Below are positions 1 through 6,745 of a stretch of 17,247 nucleotides of DNA, piece after piece. Origin of the DNA: Candidatus Iainarchaeum sp. GTDB taxonomy: Archaea > Iainarchaeota > Iainarchaeia > Iainarchaeales > GCA-2688035. Under the pieces are notes generated by a model. The model worked only from the letters and a program-made list of their open reading frames with translations, searched no databases and was not told the DNA's origin. The stretch covers positions 1-17,247 of the forward strand of contig JAFCFG010000008.1 in assembly GCA_017608725.1 (NCBI GenBank), read 5' to 3'. Position 1 is the stretch's first letter. Each line of letters opens with the position of its first letter. A program made the position numbers and the translations under genes.

Positions 1-1164
1 GATTTTTCAGGGCAGGAACTGGCTTTTTATTTGCACGTTCCATTCTGCACCAGCATCTGCTATTACTGCCATTACAGCAAACAGCTTTCAAAGAGGAGAG
101 AAATCGGCCTGTATTTGAAGGCAGTTAGAAAAGAGATAGCAGCCTACAGGGAATTGCTTAGGGGGAAAATAAAATTAAACAGCGTTTTTTTTGGGGGGGG
201 AACGCCAACATTGTTGGAGGAGAAGCAACTGCAACAGCTTTTGCAATTGCTTGCAACAGAATTTGATTTGGGTTTGAAGAAAAAAGAGGTTTCAACTGAG
301 TCAAGCCCTGAAACATTGAATGAAAAAAAGCTCTTTGCATTAAGGGAAGCAGGCTTCAACAGGCTGAGCATTGGAGTGCAGGATTTCAATGATAATATAA
401 CAAAGCAGTGCAATAGAAACCACAGCAGCAAACAAGCAGGGCAGGCATTTGATAGTGCCAGGGCAGCAGGGTTTGAGAACATTAATATTGATTTAATCTA
501 TGGCCTGCCTGGACAGACCTCTGAGCTTTGGGGGAAAAGCCTGGAGAAGGTAGCGGAATTGAAACCAGAGAGCGTTACTGCCTCTGACCTCAGGGTGCTT
601 CCTGGAACAAAGTTTTACAGTATGAAAAGGGGCAGCTTTCCAAGCGTTGAACAAATGCTTGGCATGTACAGCATGTTTGTTTGGAAGATGCTTGCTTTGG
701 GTTATGAACAACAGTTTCCCTACCAGTTCGTTAAGAGGGGCAGGAAGATGCGCTTTCTTGAAAACCAGTGGAGCAATGGGCAATTCATCGGGTTTGGGCA
801 AAGCAGCTGCTCTTTTCTTGGAAAATGGGACTATAACAACGCATTTCCATTGAAAAGATACAGTGAAGCAGTTGCAGAAAACGGGGTAAGCGCAGCAGTT
901 GGAAAAAAGCTGGGAAGGGAAGAGGAAATGGTTAGGTTTGTTGCCCTTGGCTTAAAAAAGTCAGGGCTGAACAGGGAAGAGAGCGGAATAAATAAAGCTG
1001 AGTTCAAAAAAAAATTTGGCCTGGGAATTGAAAGCGTGTTCAAGAAAGAAATTGAAAAATTGAAAGGGCTTGGGTTGATTGAAAGCAAGGGAAATTTCTT
1101 GCATTTGAGTGAAAAGGGCTTGTTCTTCCACGATGAAGTGGGGAAAGGGTTTTTTGAAAAATAG
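1..1164 (+). CDS. HemW/HemN-like radical SAM protein, 5' end cut off by the window
   Basis: The reading frame is open from base 1, so the gene starts upstream of the window. The TTG at base 31 is not a credible start, because FYLHVPFC, the usual first strand of this family, runs across it. Seen: the [4Fe-4S] motif CTSICYYC (CX3CX2C), the SAM-binding FGGGTPT, the STESSPET strand, RLSIGVQDF, and INIDLIYGLPGQT, all in HemN/HemW order. A winged-helix-like HemN C-terminal region ends in LSEKGLFFHDEVGKGFF. The length (about 387 codons in view) suits HemW, a proposed heme chaperone, better than oxygen-independent coproporphyrinogen oxidase, which is longer and has CX3CX2CXC. HemW-like proteins also occur in organisms without heme synthesis, so the substrate is open. 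The gene converges on the NHL gene, with 2 bp between the stop codons. Family call firm; exact role uncertain. Confidence 0.85.
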   Translation, partial: DFSGQELAFYLHVPFCTSICYYCHYSKQLSKRREIGLYLKAVRKEIAAYRELLRGKIKLNSVFFGGGTPTLLEEKQLQQLLQLLATEFDLGLKKKEVSTESSPETLNEKKLFALREAGFNRLSIGVQDFNDNITKQCNRNHSSKQAGQAFDSARAAGFENINIDLIYGLPGQTSELWGKSLEKVAELKPESVTASDLRVLPGTKFYSMKRGSFPSVEQMLGMYSMFVWKMLALGYEQQFPYQFVKRGRKMRFLENQWSNGQFIGFGQSSCSFLGKWDYNNAFPLKRYSEAVAENGVSAAVGKKLGREEEMVRFVALGLKKSGLNREESGINKAEFKKKFGLGIESVFKKEIEKLKGLGLIESKGNFLHLSEKGLFFHDEVGKGFFEK

Positions 1165-1166
1165 GC

Positions 1167-3137
1167 TCAGCCACTTGATTCAATTAAACCATCGGAACCG
1201 CCATCAATTACTCTCAGGAAATTCAGTTCTGGATCAAACAACTGCAGCCGCTGGTTTCCAAAGTCTGCCACAACTATCTTGCCATCAGGCAGAAATGCCA
1301 CATCACTTGGCCAGGCGAATTCTGAGTTGCCACTGCCATGTTGGCCAATGCTATTTATCACTTCCCCGGTGCCGCTATCAACCAGGCCAACTTTATAGGA
1401 TTCTCCGGCAGTGAAGACTATTCTGCCCTGGCTGTCGACATCCAAGCCGGTCGTTTCAAGAAACTTGCCAATCAAATTAATAGTCTTAACGTATTGCAAG
1501 TCGCGGTTAAAAACAAAGAAAACCGCGTCCTCAGGGAAGTCGCTGTACTTCCCAATGTAGATATTGTCATTGTCATCAACTGCAATAATTGTGATGGCCC
1601 TGAAGTTCAAAGCGCCTGATTCAGTTATTGAAGCAATGTGGTTGAAATCCCTGTCAAACACCTGCACCCTGTTGTTGCCCTTATCAACAACAAAAAGCCT
1701 GCCCTGGCTGTCAATTGCAATCCCTTCCGGGCTGTTTAACTCATCAACTGCATCGCCTTTCCTGCCGCCGATTGTTGCAACATAGCGCAATTCCCTGTCA
1801 AACACCTGCACCCTGTTGTTGCCCTTATCTGCTACATACAGCTTTCCTTCACTGTCCACAGCAAGATACCGCGGGTTATTAAACTCGTAGTTGCCAAAAC
1901 CCGTTCCCCTGCCAAGCGCTTTGATGAAATTGAACTGTTTGTCCAAAACAACGATTCTGCTGTTTTGCTGCTCACTCACAAAGATTTTACCATCCGGAGC
2001 AACAGCAAGGCACCTTGGCTTGAATTCAGGGTAAGCCGTTTCAGCGAAAGAAATGGCCTCAATCTCAGCTGCAAAAGAGTAATCCCTATTGAAAATTGCA
2101 AGCCTGTTATTGCCTGAATCAGCAACCACAATTCTACCCTGGCTGTCAACAGCAACCCTTTCCGGCTTTAACAGCTCACCAGCGCCAACAGTTGCAAGGT
2201 ACGTGCCATTAGAGCTGAAAACCTGGACCCTGTCATTTTCCCTGTCTGCAACAACGACATTGCCATTGGGTGCAATGGCAACACCTGCCGGAAAATTAAA
2301 AGTGCTGTTCGTGTTGCCCTTGCCCTCGCCAATTGAACCAATAAGGTTCAATTCCCTGCTGAAAATCCTTACCTTATGCTCAGCGCTGTCAACGACAAAC
2401 AGCCTGCCATCAGATGCAAAGGCAACGCCAGCTGGGCTGCTCAGGCCTTTCTCCAACCGCTGGACTTCTTTGCCCTGGCTAACTATGAAAACAGCCTTTT
2501 TGTTTTTTTCAACAACAGCAAGCCTTCCGTCAGGGGCAGCAGCCATATAAATCAGGTGGCCATAGGCTGAAGCGTCCGGCTCAATTATTTCAAGAAATTG
2601 CGCTTTGCTGTCGTAAACCTTTATCCTTTCAGGAAAGCGCTCGCTTACAAAAATCTTTCCATCACCTGAAACAGCAACCGCATAAGGATTGTCAAATTGG
2701 TAGTTGCCCTTTCCGCCACTCACAAAAGCCGTTTCACCAATGTTCCTCAGATAGCGGAGGCCCTTGTCGTAGATAAGCAGCCTGTTTCTTGCCCTATCAA
2801 CAACATAGATTCTGTCATAGGGGCCAACAGCAACATCTGCCACAGAAAAGGGCTTGGTAAATACACCAGATGCCAGTTCATCCGCAGTCAGGCATTGGGC
2901 AAAGCAGCTGCCGCCACAGTCAACGCCCTCTTCCCCCCTGTCCTGCACGCCATTCTCACAAGAATCAGCTGCCGGAGGCAAGACATCAGATATCAGGGGG
3001 TAAAGCAAAACAGCTGCAAGGGCAATTACAGCAAGAATTGCGATTGGCAAAAGCCGTCTTTTGCCTCGCCTCTCCTGGCTTTCAACCTGTTTAATGGCCT
3101 GCTCTATTCCCATGACTATTTGCTGCTTCTCAACCAT
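1167..3137 (-). CDS. Membrane-anchored NHL-repeat beta-propeller protein (about 12 blades)
   Basis: A 656-aa protein starting at ATG. Residues 1-27 are charged and probably cytoplasmic, ending in KRR. Residues about 29-50 form one membrane segment (LLPIAILAVIALAAVLLYPL). Next comes a Cys cluster, SCENGVQDRGEEGVDCGG followed by SCFAQC, a pattern that recurs in archaeal surface proteins. The rest is NHL-type repeats of 40-50 residues, each with a P-x-x-[VIL]-A-[VI]-x-x-[DN]-G-[RK]-[IL]-x-V-x-D core and a [RK]-[VIL]-x-[VIL]-[FY]-[DN]-x-x-[FL] strand. I count about twelve, which would fit two six-bladed propellers; this is inference. Blades 8 and 9 both carry DKGNNRVQVFDR, and the DNA there is identical over 38 bp. 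NHL propellers usually bind proteins or sugars, or hold enzymatic sites; no catalytic signature is visible. Predicted orientation is propellers outside. It follows the Hxs cluster on the same strand but across a 270-bp gap with its own TATA-like stretch. Confidence 0.88.
   Translation of the reverse strand: MVEKQQIVMGIEQAIKQVESQERRGKRRLLPIAILAVIALAAVLLYPLISDVLPPAADSCENGVQDRGEEGVDCGGSCFAQCLTADELASGVFTKPFSVADVAVGPYDRIYVVDRARNRLLIYDKGLRYLRNIGETAFVSGGKGNYQFDNPYAVAVSGDGKIFVSERFPERIKVYDSKAQFLEIIEPDASAYGHLIYMAAAPDGRLAVVEKNKKAVFIVSQGKEVQRLEKGLSSPAGVAFASDGRLFVVDSAEHKVRIFSRELNLIGSIGEGKGNTNSTFNFPAGVAIAPNGNVVVADRENDRVQVFSSNGTYLATVGAGELLKPERVAVDSQGRIVVADSGNNRLAIFNRDYSFAAEIEAISFAETAYPEFKPRCLAVAPDGKIFVSEQQNSRIVVLDKQFNFIKALGRGTGFGNYEFNNPRYLAVDSEGKLYVADKGNNRVQVFDRELRYVATIGGRKGDAVDELNSPEGIAIDSQGRLFVVDKGNNRVQVFDRDFNHIASITESGALNFRAITIIAVDDNDNIYIGKYSDFPEDAVFFVFNRDLQYVKTINLIGKFLETTGLDVDSQGRIVFTAGESYKVGLVDSGTGEVINSIGQHGSGNSEFAWPSDVAFLPDGKIVVADFGNQRLQLFDPELNFLRVIDGGSDGLIESSG
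1648..1829 (-). repeat. Identical 38-bp direct repeat inside the NHL gene
   Basis: Bases 1648-1685 and 1792-1829 are identical over 38 bp (beginning tccctgtcaaacacctgc). They lie 144 bp, one blade length, apart. Both encode the strand DKGNNRVQVFDR. Identity at synonymous positions points to a recent blade duplication or gene conversion rather than selection on protein alone. Confidence 0.9.
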
Positions 3138-3177
3138 AATTCAACCCTGCGGATAAATTGATAGTAATAGCTATTTT

Positions 3178-3191
3178 GTTATATTTATTTA
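3178..3191 (-). promoter_or_regulatory. Possible TATA box of the NHL gene
   Basis: On the minus strand the stretch reads TAAATAAATATAAC, centred about 47 bp before the ATG at 3137. Archaeal TATA boxes sit about 25 bp before the transcription start, which would give a leader of about 20 nt. AGGGTTGA just before the ATG may be a weak ribosome-binding site. The intergenic DNA is AT-rich here, so the call is tentative. Confidence 0.35.
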
Positions 3192-3273
3192 TTGCCCTGG
3201 GCCTGCTGCCGAATATCTCCGCATTTAAGGCAATTTATGGCATTAAGCTTAAAAGTACCCGGCGCCGTGTTAT

Positions 3274-3367
3274 GCTGCCGACTGCCCCTGCCAATTATCA
3301 AATTTTTGCTTCAATCTGCCGCTGCCGACTGCCCCTGCCAATTATCAAATTTTTGCTTCAATCTGCC
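3274..3367. repeat. Perfect 47-bp tandem duplication
   Basis: Bases 3274-3320 and 3321-3367 are identical over all 47 positions and directly adjacent, each beginning gctgccgactgcccctgcc and ending ttgcttcaatctgcc. The flanking bases differ (t3273 against c3320; g3321 against t3368). The pair lies between the end of the HxsC-like gene (3408) and the start of the NHL gene (3137). The unit length is not a multiple of three, so it is not a coding repeat. No clear hairpin is evident within the unit. Confidence 0.97.
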
Positions 3368-3407
3368 TTTGAAAAATCAATTAAGCCCTGCTGCCATAAC
3401 ACTAAGC

Positions 3408-4418
3408 TCAGGCCTCAATTAACTGCCTCTTGTAGCGCTCCGGCAGGGCCAAAGGGTCTAAGGCATTGAGGCTGTTGTTGACAATCAGGGCAGAGGCTCT
3501 GCTTCCGGAAAGGCAGAGCATCAGGTGCTTGCACTGCTTGCAGGCACCTGGTGAGAAATCAAGGCTGTGGAGCCTCTGCATGAAGGGGCTCTGCCAGCAT
3601 TCAAGAAAGCTGTCCTGCAAAGCATTTCCAAGATGCTGCCCAGAGAAATAGCTTGGCTTTATTGTGCCACTGCAATCAACCACAAGCGAGCTATGGCCAT
3701 CTTCGTGTATAGCACCCAATGCAACCTGCTTTACCTTTTCCGGCTCATAGGAACAAAAGGGCAGGGCGTTTTCAATAAAATACCTTTCCTCCTCTTTCCT
3801 ATTTGAATTTATTTTGAGGAGCTTTTCAACAGCCAATCCTATGTCCCTGTTGTCAATTGGCCTCTTGTTTTCTGCTATTGGCATTGGCCGCAATAAAACC
3901 CATTGGGAGAAAGGCAGTGAGGAAACAAGTTTGTGGCCCTTCTCAAGGCAGCGAATGTTTTGCTTTGAAAGGATTGTTGCAGCCCTGATGAAGCTGTTTT
4001 GGTCTGCAAGAAGTTGAATGGCTTTGATTTTTTTTTCAAAAAAATCTTTTCCCGCAAGCTTCCTTTCAGCAGCACTGTCAAAAGCGTGCATTGAAATGAG
4101 GAAGTCGTCTACAACAGGGGCCAAGCGCTGGGCGTTTGCTTCATCAATAAGGGAAGCGTTTGTGTTAAGCATTACATTCAGGCCCTGTTCTTTTGCAAAG
4201 GAAAGAATGGGCAAAAGGTCTTCTCTAAGCAGGGGCTCTCCGCCGGTAAACCTGATTTTCTTTATTCCGGCGTCAGCAACCCCTTCAATTATTCTTTTGA
4301 CATCTTCTTCACTCAGCCCAGGGGCGTGTTGCCTGTTGCGGTTGAAGCAGAAGCTGCAGCTGTAATTGCACCCCCTGGTCAGCTCTATTTTTACTTCAAG
4401 CGGCTTTTGGAACAGCAT
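3408..4418 (-). CDS. Radical SAM protein with an incomplete SPASM-type C-terminus, in the HxsC position of an Hxs cluster
   Basis: A 336-aa protein from ATG. CX3CX2C lies at C17, C21 and C24 (LTRGCNYSCSFC) for the radical SAM [4Fe-4S] cluster, and FTGGEPLLREDL at 57-68 is the SAM-binding strand; the barrel resembles MoaA/PqqE-type enzymes. The C-terminal part has C222, C249 and C274, then C293-x2-C296-x5-C302, the start of a SPASM auxiliary-cluster motif. The usual fourth Cys (CxGGCR) is replaced: CLSGSR puts Ser at 306. It starts 50 bp after the HxS-repeat precursor gene and is the second radical SAM gene of the cluster, so the HxsC role (paired with HxsB) is the natural inference. I do not see the sequence hallmarks needed to put it in that exact subfamily; it could be a different maturase recruited to the locus. 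The likely job is post-translational modification of the precursor in the cytoplasm. Confidence 0.8.
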   Translation of the reverse strand: MLFQKPLEVKIELTRGCNYSCSFCFNRNRQHAPGLSEEDVKRIIEGVADAGIKKIRFTGGEPLLREDLLPILSFAKEQGLNVMLNTNASLIDEANAQRLAPVVDDFLISMHAFDSAAERKLAGKDFFEKKIKAIQLLADQNSFIRAATILSKQNIRCLEKGHKLVSSLPFSQWVLLRPMPIAENKRPIDNRDIGLAVEKLLKINSNRKEEERYFIENALPFCSYEPEKVKQVALGAIHEDGHSSLVVDCSGTIKPSYFSGQHLGNALQDSFLECWQSPFMQRLHSLDFSPGACKQCKHLMLCLSGSRASALIVNNSLNALDPLALPERYKRQLIEA

Positions 4419-4468
4419 AAAGAAGAATTAGTTAAAGTTAATAAAAATCAATAAGCTGCCACTGGCCT

Positions 4469-4672
4469 TTAATAGCTTGAGTGGCTGCTGTGGGATAGAT
4501 GGCTGTGCTCATGCAATGTTTCAGCGTTTGCATCCTTTAATTTGCTTGAGATAAGGGCAGCAGAAGCAAGGATTGCGCCAAGTGAAAGCAGGCTGTGCTT
4601 TGTAATCCTGCCGTTTTCTTCACTGATATAGCTGCTGATTGTTTTCTTTATGGCAGGAAATTTATCTCGCAT
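4469..4672 (-). CDS. hxsA: HxsA-like His-Xaa-Ser repeat precursor peptide
   Basis: A 67-aa product from ATG. Residues 1-27 are a charged N-terminus and 28-43 (LLSLGAILASAALISS) are hydrophobic. KLKDANAE follows, with an AxA signal-peptidase-like site after A50. The tail 51-67 ends HEHSHLSHSSHSSY and contains three consecutive H-X-S units, HLS-HSS-HSS (58-66), before a final Tyr. HxsA proteins of bacterial His-Xaa-Ser systems are defined by such a His/Ser cluster, and the gene lies between two radical SAM maturase genes, downstream of hxsD and hxsB. The tail is therefore the probable modification target, with the first 50 residues as leader or signal. It is short for the family and holds few repeats. 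There is no Shine-Dalgarno sequence before the ATG, but an AT-rich TATA-like block lies about 32 bp upstream, so the mRNA may be nearly leaderless and separately transcribed. Alternative: a small His-rich metal-binding membrane peptide. Confidence 0.75.
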   Translation of the reverse strand: MRDKFPAIKKTISSYISEENGRITKHSLLSLGAILASAALISSKLKDANAETLHEHSHLSHSSHSSY

Positions 4673-4695
4673 GGCAGAATAGAATAATTAGGAGG

Positions 4696-4711
4696 TTTTA
4701 TTTATTTTTAA
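4696..4711 (-). promoter_or_regulatory. TATA-like block before the hxsA-like gene
   Basis: On the minus strand the 53-bp gap after hxsB contains TTAAAAATAAATAAAA, centred about 32 bp before the ATG at 4672. That is the spacing expected for a short-leader archaeal transcript. It would let the precursor be made in excess over the maturases. Based on composition and position only. Confidence 0.4.
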
Positions 4712-4725
4712 CCCTTGCCCAAAAA

Positions 4726-6117
4726 TCAGGCAATTGGGGCTTTTTTAGACCAGTTCACCAATATTTTGGCATCCTTTGAGAAAAGCTTCTCAAAAAGGTA
4801 GGGGAATTGGAGCTTTTTCAGCCTGCATTCAAAGAGTCCAGAAAGCAATGGAATAAGACTTCCCTGCTCTGCAAAGGCCATGACAGGGCAGAACTTGCAG
4901 AAACCAGTCCACTTGCAGTTGTTGCATGCAAGACCAAGGCTGCTGCTTAAAGCAACCATATTAAGGGCATTGGGCGAAGAGAAAACCTCTTTGTAGGTTT
5001 GGTTAATGCTGCCAATTTTGAACAGGGGCTCGGACTTTCCCTCATCGCATGTGAAAATACTGCCATCTGGCTGATAGCTGCACTGCATCAATGCAGCTCC
5101 GCAGGGCTTGCTGTAGCAGGTGTGAAAAATGCTTTCAGGAGAACTGATTTTCCTAAGCATTAAAGCAGCAGTCTGCTCTGATATTCTCTGGCCTCTTCTA
5201 TTCAAGGAAATGCAGTACTCGACCATTTGCTTCCAGAACAGGAAGAACTGCTTTGGGCTGTATCCGATTTTTGGCCAGTTCTGCTTTGCCCTTCCAATTT
5301 TCCTCAAAGAAATAGCTGTAATGTCATGCATTCCTTGCCGTAGGTACTCATCAACTATTTGCTCTGCAAAAGGCAGGCTGTGCTTTGTGACAGTGCAAAG
5401 GGCACCAACCTGCTTGAAGCCGAATTCTTTCTGCAAGGCATTTGCCCAATAAACTGTCCTTTCGTAAGAGCTGCTTTTGTTTAGGGGCCTGTTCTTGTCA
5501 TGCAGTTGCTTTGGCCCATCCAAAGAAGTACAGATATCTACGACATTGTTTTTCTTGAGAAAAGCTGCAATCGTTCTGTCCATCAAAGAGAGGTTTGAAA
5601 CAAGCCTCCAGTGCACCTGCTTCCTTGGTTTCTTCTTTGAAGCATATGCAACCATTGCCTCAATCGCAGGGAAGTTTGCCAGGGGCTCCCCTCCCTGAAA
5701 CTCAATTACAAAGTGGTTGCTTGGCGTCTGCCAAATGAAGTCAATTACCTTCTTTGCAGTTTTTGCATCCATGTCAATGCCCTCTTTGTTTGACGCAAGG
5801 GCTTGGCTGTTGCTATAGCAATAAGCGCAGCGGTGGTTGCACCTGTTTGTTGGATTTACAATATGCAGCGAAACAGGGTGGAAGAGGTGCTTGTAGTGGG
5901 CCCTGTAATCTCTGACAAGCTGTTCTTTTCCCTTCTTGGAAAAAACCATTCCACTGCTCTCCAATTTCTTTAGCAGGCCGGGGTTGGGCTTCTTTTTTTG
6001 GACTGCGCTCCATTCCTGCTTGGAGAGAGGCAGCCATCTGCCCAGCTCATTTATCAGCAGGGTTTTGCTGCCTGCTTTGTGGACAAAAAAACGATTAAAA
6101 CACAAATTCTTGGACAT
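4726..6117 (-). CDS. hxsB: HxsB-like radical SAM/SPASM peptide maturase
   Basis: A 463-aa protein, the usual size for HxsB. The N-terminal region (1-80) has the LLINELGRWLPLSKQEW pattern typical of this family. The radical SAM core starts SLHIVNPTNRCNHRCAYCYS, with C93, C97 and C100 (CX3CX2C). It continues with IEFQGGEPLANF (138-149), CTSLDGPKQLHDKNRP (196-211), the counterpart of the family's STSLDGP..HD.NRP, and IVDEYLRQGM. The SPASM-type C-terminus has C339, C346, C357, then C398-x2-C401-x5-C407-x2-C410 and C431, enough for two auxiliary [4Fe-4S] clusters. By family knowledge, HxsB modifies HxsA-type His-Xaa-Ser peptides; the chemistry here is inferred. The ATG follows the stop of the upstream small HxsD-like gene by 4 bp, so the two should be translated together. 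The subfamily call rests on recognised motifs without a profile search. Confidence 0.88.
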   Translation of the reverse strand: MSKNLCFNRFFVHKAGSKTLLINELGRWLPLSKQEWSAVQKKKPNPGLLKKLESSGMVFSKKGKEQLVRDYRAHYKHLFHPVSLHIVNPTNRCNHRCAYCYSNSQALASNKEGIDMDAKTAKKVIDFIWQTPSNHFVIEFQGGEPLANFPAIEAMVAYASKKKPRKQVHWRLVSNLSLMDRTIAAFLKKNNVVDICTSLDGPKQLHDKNRPLNKSSSYERTVYWANALQKEFGFKQVGALCTVTKHSLPFAEQIVDEYLRQGMHDITAISLRKIGRAKQNWPKIGYSPKQFFLFWKQMVEYCISLNRRGQRISEQTAALMLRKISSPESIFHTCYSKPCGAALMQCSYQPDGSIFTCDEGKSEPLFKIGSINQTYKEVFSSPNALNMVALSSSLGLACNNCKWTGFCKFCPVMAFAEQGSLIPLLSGLFECRLKKLQFPYLFEKLFSKDAKILVNWSKKAPIA

Positions 6118-6121
6118 GAAA

Positions 6122-6355
6122 TCATTCCCTGGCCTGCCTCAAAGCCAAACAGTAGTTGCAGAAATTCAATGCAAGCTCTTCCGGTTTCTCACAGGACAGG
6201 GGCTTTAATTTGACTATTGTCCTGCTTCCCCTTGCCATTATTTTTGCAGTGCAGGCACCCTTAAAGGCGATTGCAGTCTTTTTCAGGACCTGTTCCGGGT
6301 AAAAGAACGCATTTAGGTCAATTACCGCAAGGTTTTTTGCCGGAAATGTTTTTAT
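6122..6355 (-). CDS. Second small HxsD-like protein with no standard start codon (ATA proposed)
   Basis: The frame is open from 6370 to TGA at 6122, filling the gap between hxsD and hxsB. The only in-frame ATG (6238) would leave 38 aa, but the conserved region starts far earlier. Beginning at ATA 6355 gives 77 aa: an N-terminus IKTFPAKNLAVIDLN, then YPEQVLKKTAIAF, then TIVKLKP and ELALNFCNYCLALRQ. It aligns without gaps to the upstream HxsD-like protein over about 57 residues, sharing A, LN, Y, A, V-x-L-x-P, L and F at the same spacings; it is probably a paralog. The ATA overlaps the hxsD stop as ATAA; an ancestral ATGA overlap changed by one G-to-A would give exactly this, keeping a stop for hxsD while spoiling the start. 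Alternatives: ATT start at 6322, frameshift fusion with hxsD, sequencing error, or decay. Codon composition still looks coding. It ends 4 bp before hxsB. Confidence 0.6.
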   Translation of the reverse strand: MKTFPAKNLAVIDLNAFFYPEQVLKKTAIAFKGACTAKIMARGSRTIVKLKPLSCEKPEELALNFCNYCLALRQARE

Positions 6356-6699
6356 TTGCCTGATTTTGCATCAGCTCCATTGCCTGTTTGGGTTAACAGG
6401 GCCCTCTTGACAAGCTCTGCTCTGATATTCTCTGTCCTCTTGCTTTCTGCAGCGCTAACACTGTGGCTGATTAACTGGCTGTTGAATTGCTCTACCAGCT
6501 GTTTGAGGTTTCTTCCCTTTTTCGGCCGTAGGCTTACAACAATTTGGTCAGGTGTGCCATCCACTACAACGAAGGCCTGGTCAAGCAGAACATAGGCTGC
6601 GCTGAAAACAGTTGCCTGGCTGTAGAGTTTTGGATTCAGTGCAACCAAGGCAAAATTCTCTTTTTCATGCAATTCCGCATTAGCGAATTGTTTTGACAT
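6352..6699 (-). CDS. hxsD: HxsD-like small protein of the His-Xaa-Ser system
   Basis: A 115-aa product from ATG 6699. Upstream in-frame codons exist, but the 41 residues they would add (F/S/N-rich) run through a TATA-like box and into the end of the peptidase gene, so I reject the longer start. The core, FALVALNPKLY then SAAYVLLDQAFVVVDG, QIVVSLRPKKG and LKQLVEQFNSQLISHSV, fits the HxsD pattern: a first strand, a Y followed by an A-A-Y helix, an I-V-x-L-R-P strand, then a helix with an F/N motif. The tail 85-115 is charged. HxsD is a small protein of unknown mechanism that accompanies HxsB and HxsC in bacteria; a role in peptide binding is an inference. It is the first gene of the Hxs run and is followed by a second HxsD-like reading frame whose proposed start overlaps its stop. 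Confidence 0.75.
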   Translation of the reverse strand: MSKQFANAELHEKENFALVALNPKLYSQATVFSAAYVLLDQAFVVVDGTPDQIVVSLRPKKGRNLKQLVEQFNSQLISHSVSAAESKRTENIRAELVKRALLTQTGNGADAKSGK

Positions 6700-6726
6700 A
6701 CTACCGTTAAGGAAATTGTTTGAAAA

Positions 6727-6737
6727 AATATTTAAAG
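6727..6737 (-). promoter_or_regulatory. TATA-like box for the Hxs operon
   Basis: On the minus strand CTTTAAATATT lies in the 46-bp gap between the peptidase stop (6746) and the hxsD ATG (6699), centred 33 bp before the ATG. TTTAAATAT is a good archaeal TATA match. The predicted transcription start would be near 6706, leaving a very short leader containing GGTAGT. Confidence 0.5.
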
Positions 6738-6745
6738 AAATTGAA

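Noticed and set aside
3274..3367. Possible CRISPR array
   Set aside because: Only two units, directly adjacent with no spacer between them.
3158..3469. Plus-strand reading frame of about 103 codons across the 47-bp repeats
   Set aside because: The repeat is not a multiple of three, so the frame shifts between copies; it also runs into the HxsC-like gene on the other strand and shows no family pattern.
4469..4672. HxsA-like peptide as a substrate of the nearby prepilin peptidase
   Set aside because: The residues before the hydrophobic segment do not form a clear class III cleavage site; the AxA after it fits ordinary signal peptidase better.
6122..6238. 38-aa gene starting at the internal ATG
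   Set aside because: The similarity to the HxsD-like protein extends well upstream in the same open frame, so this ATG would remove the first half of the domain.
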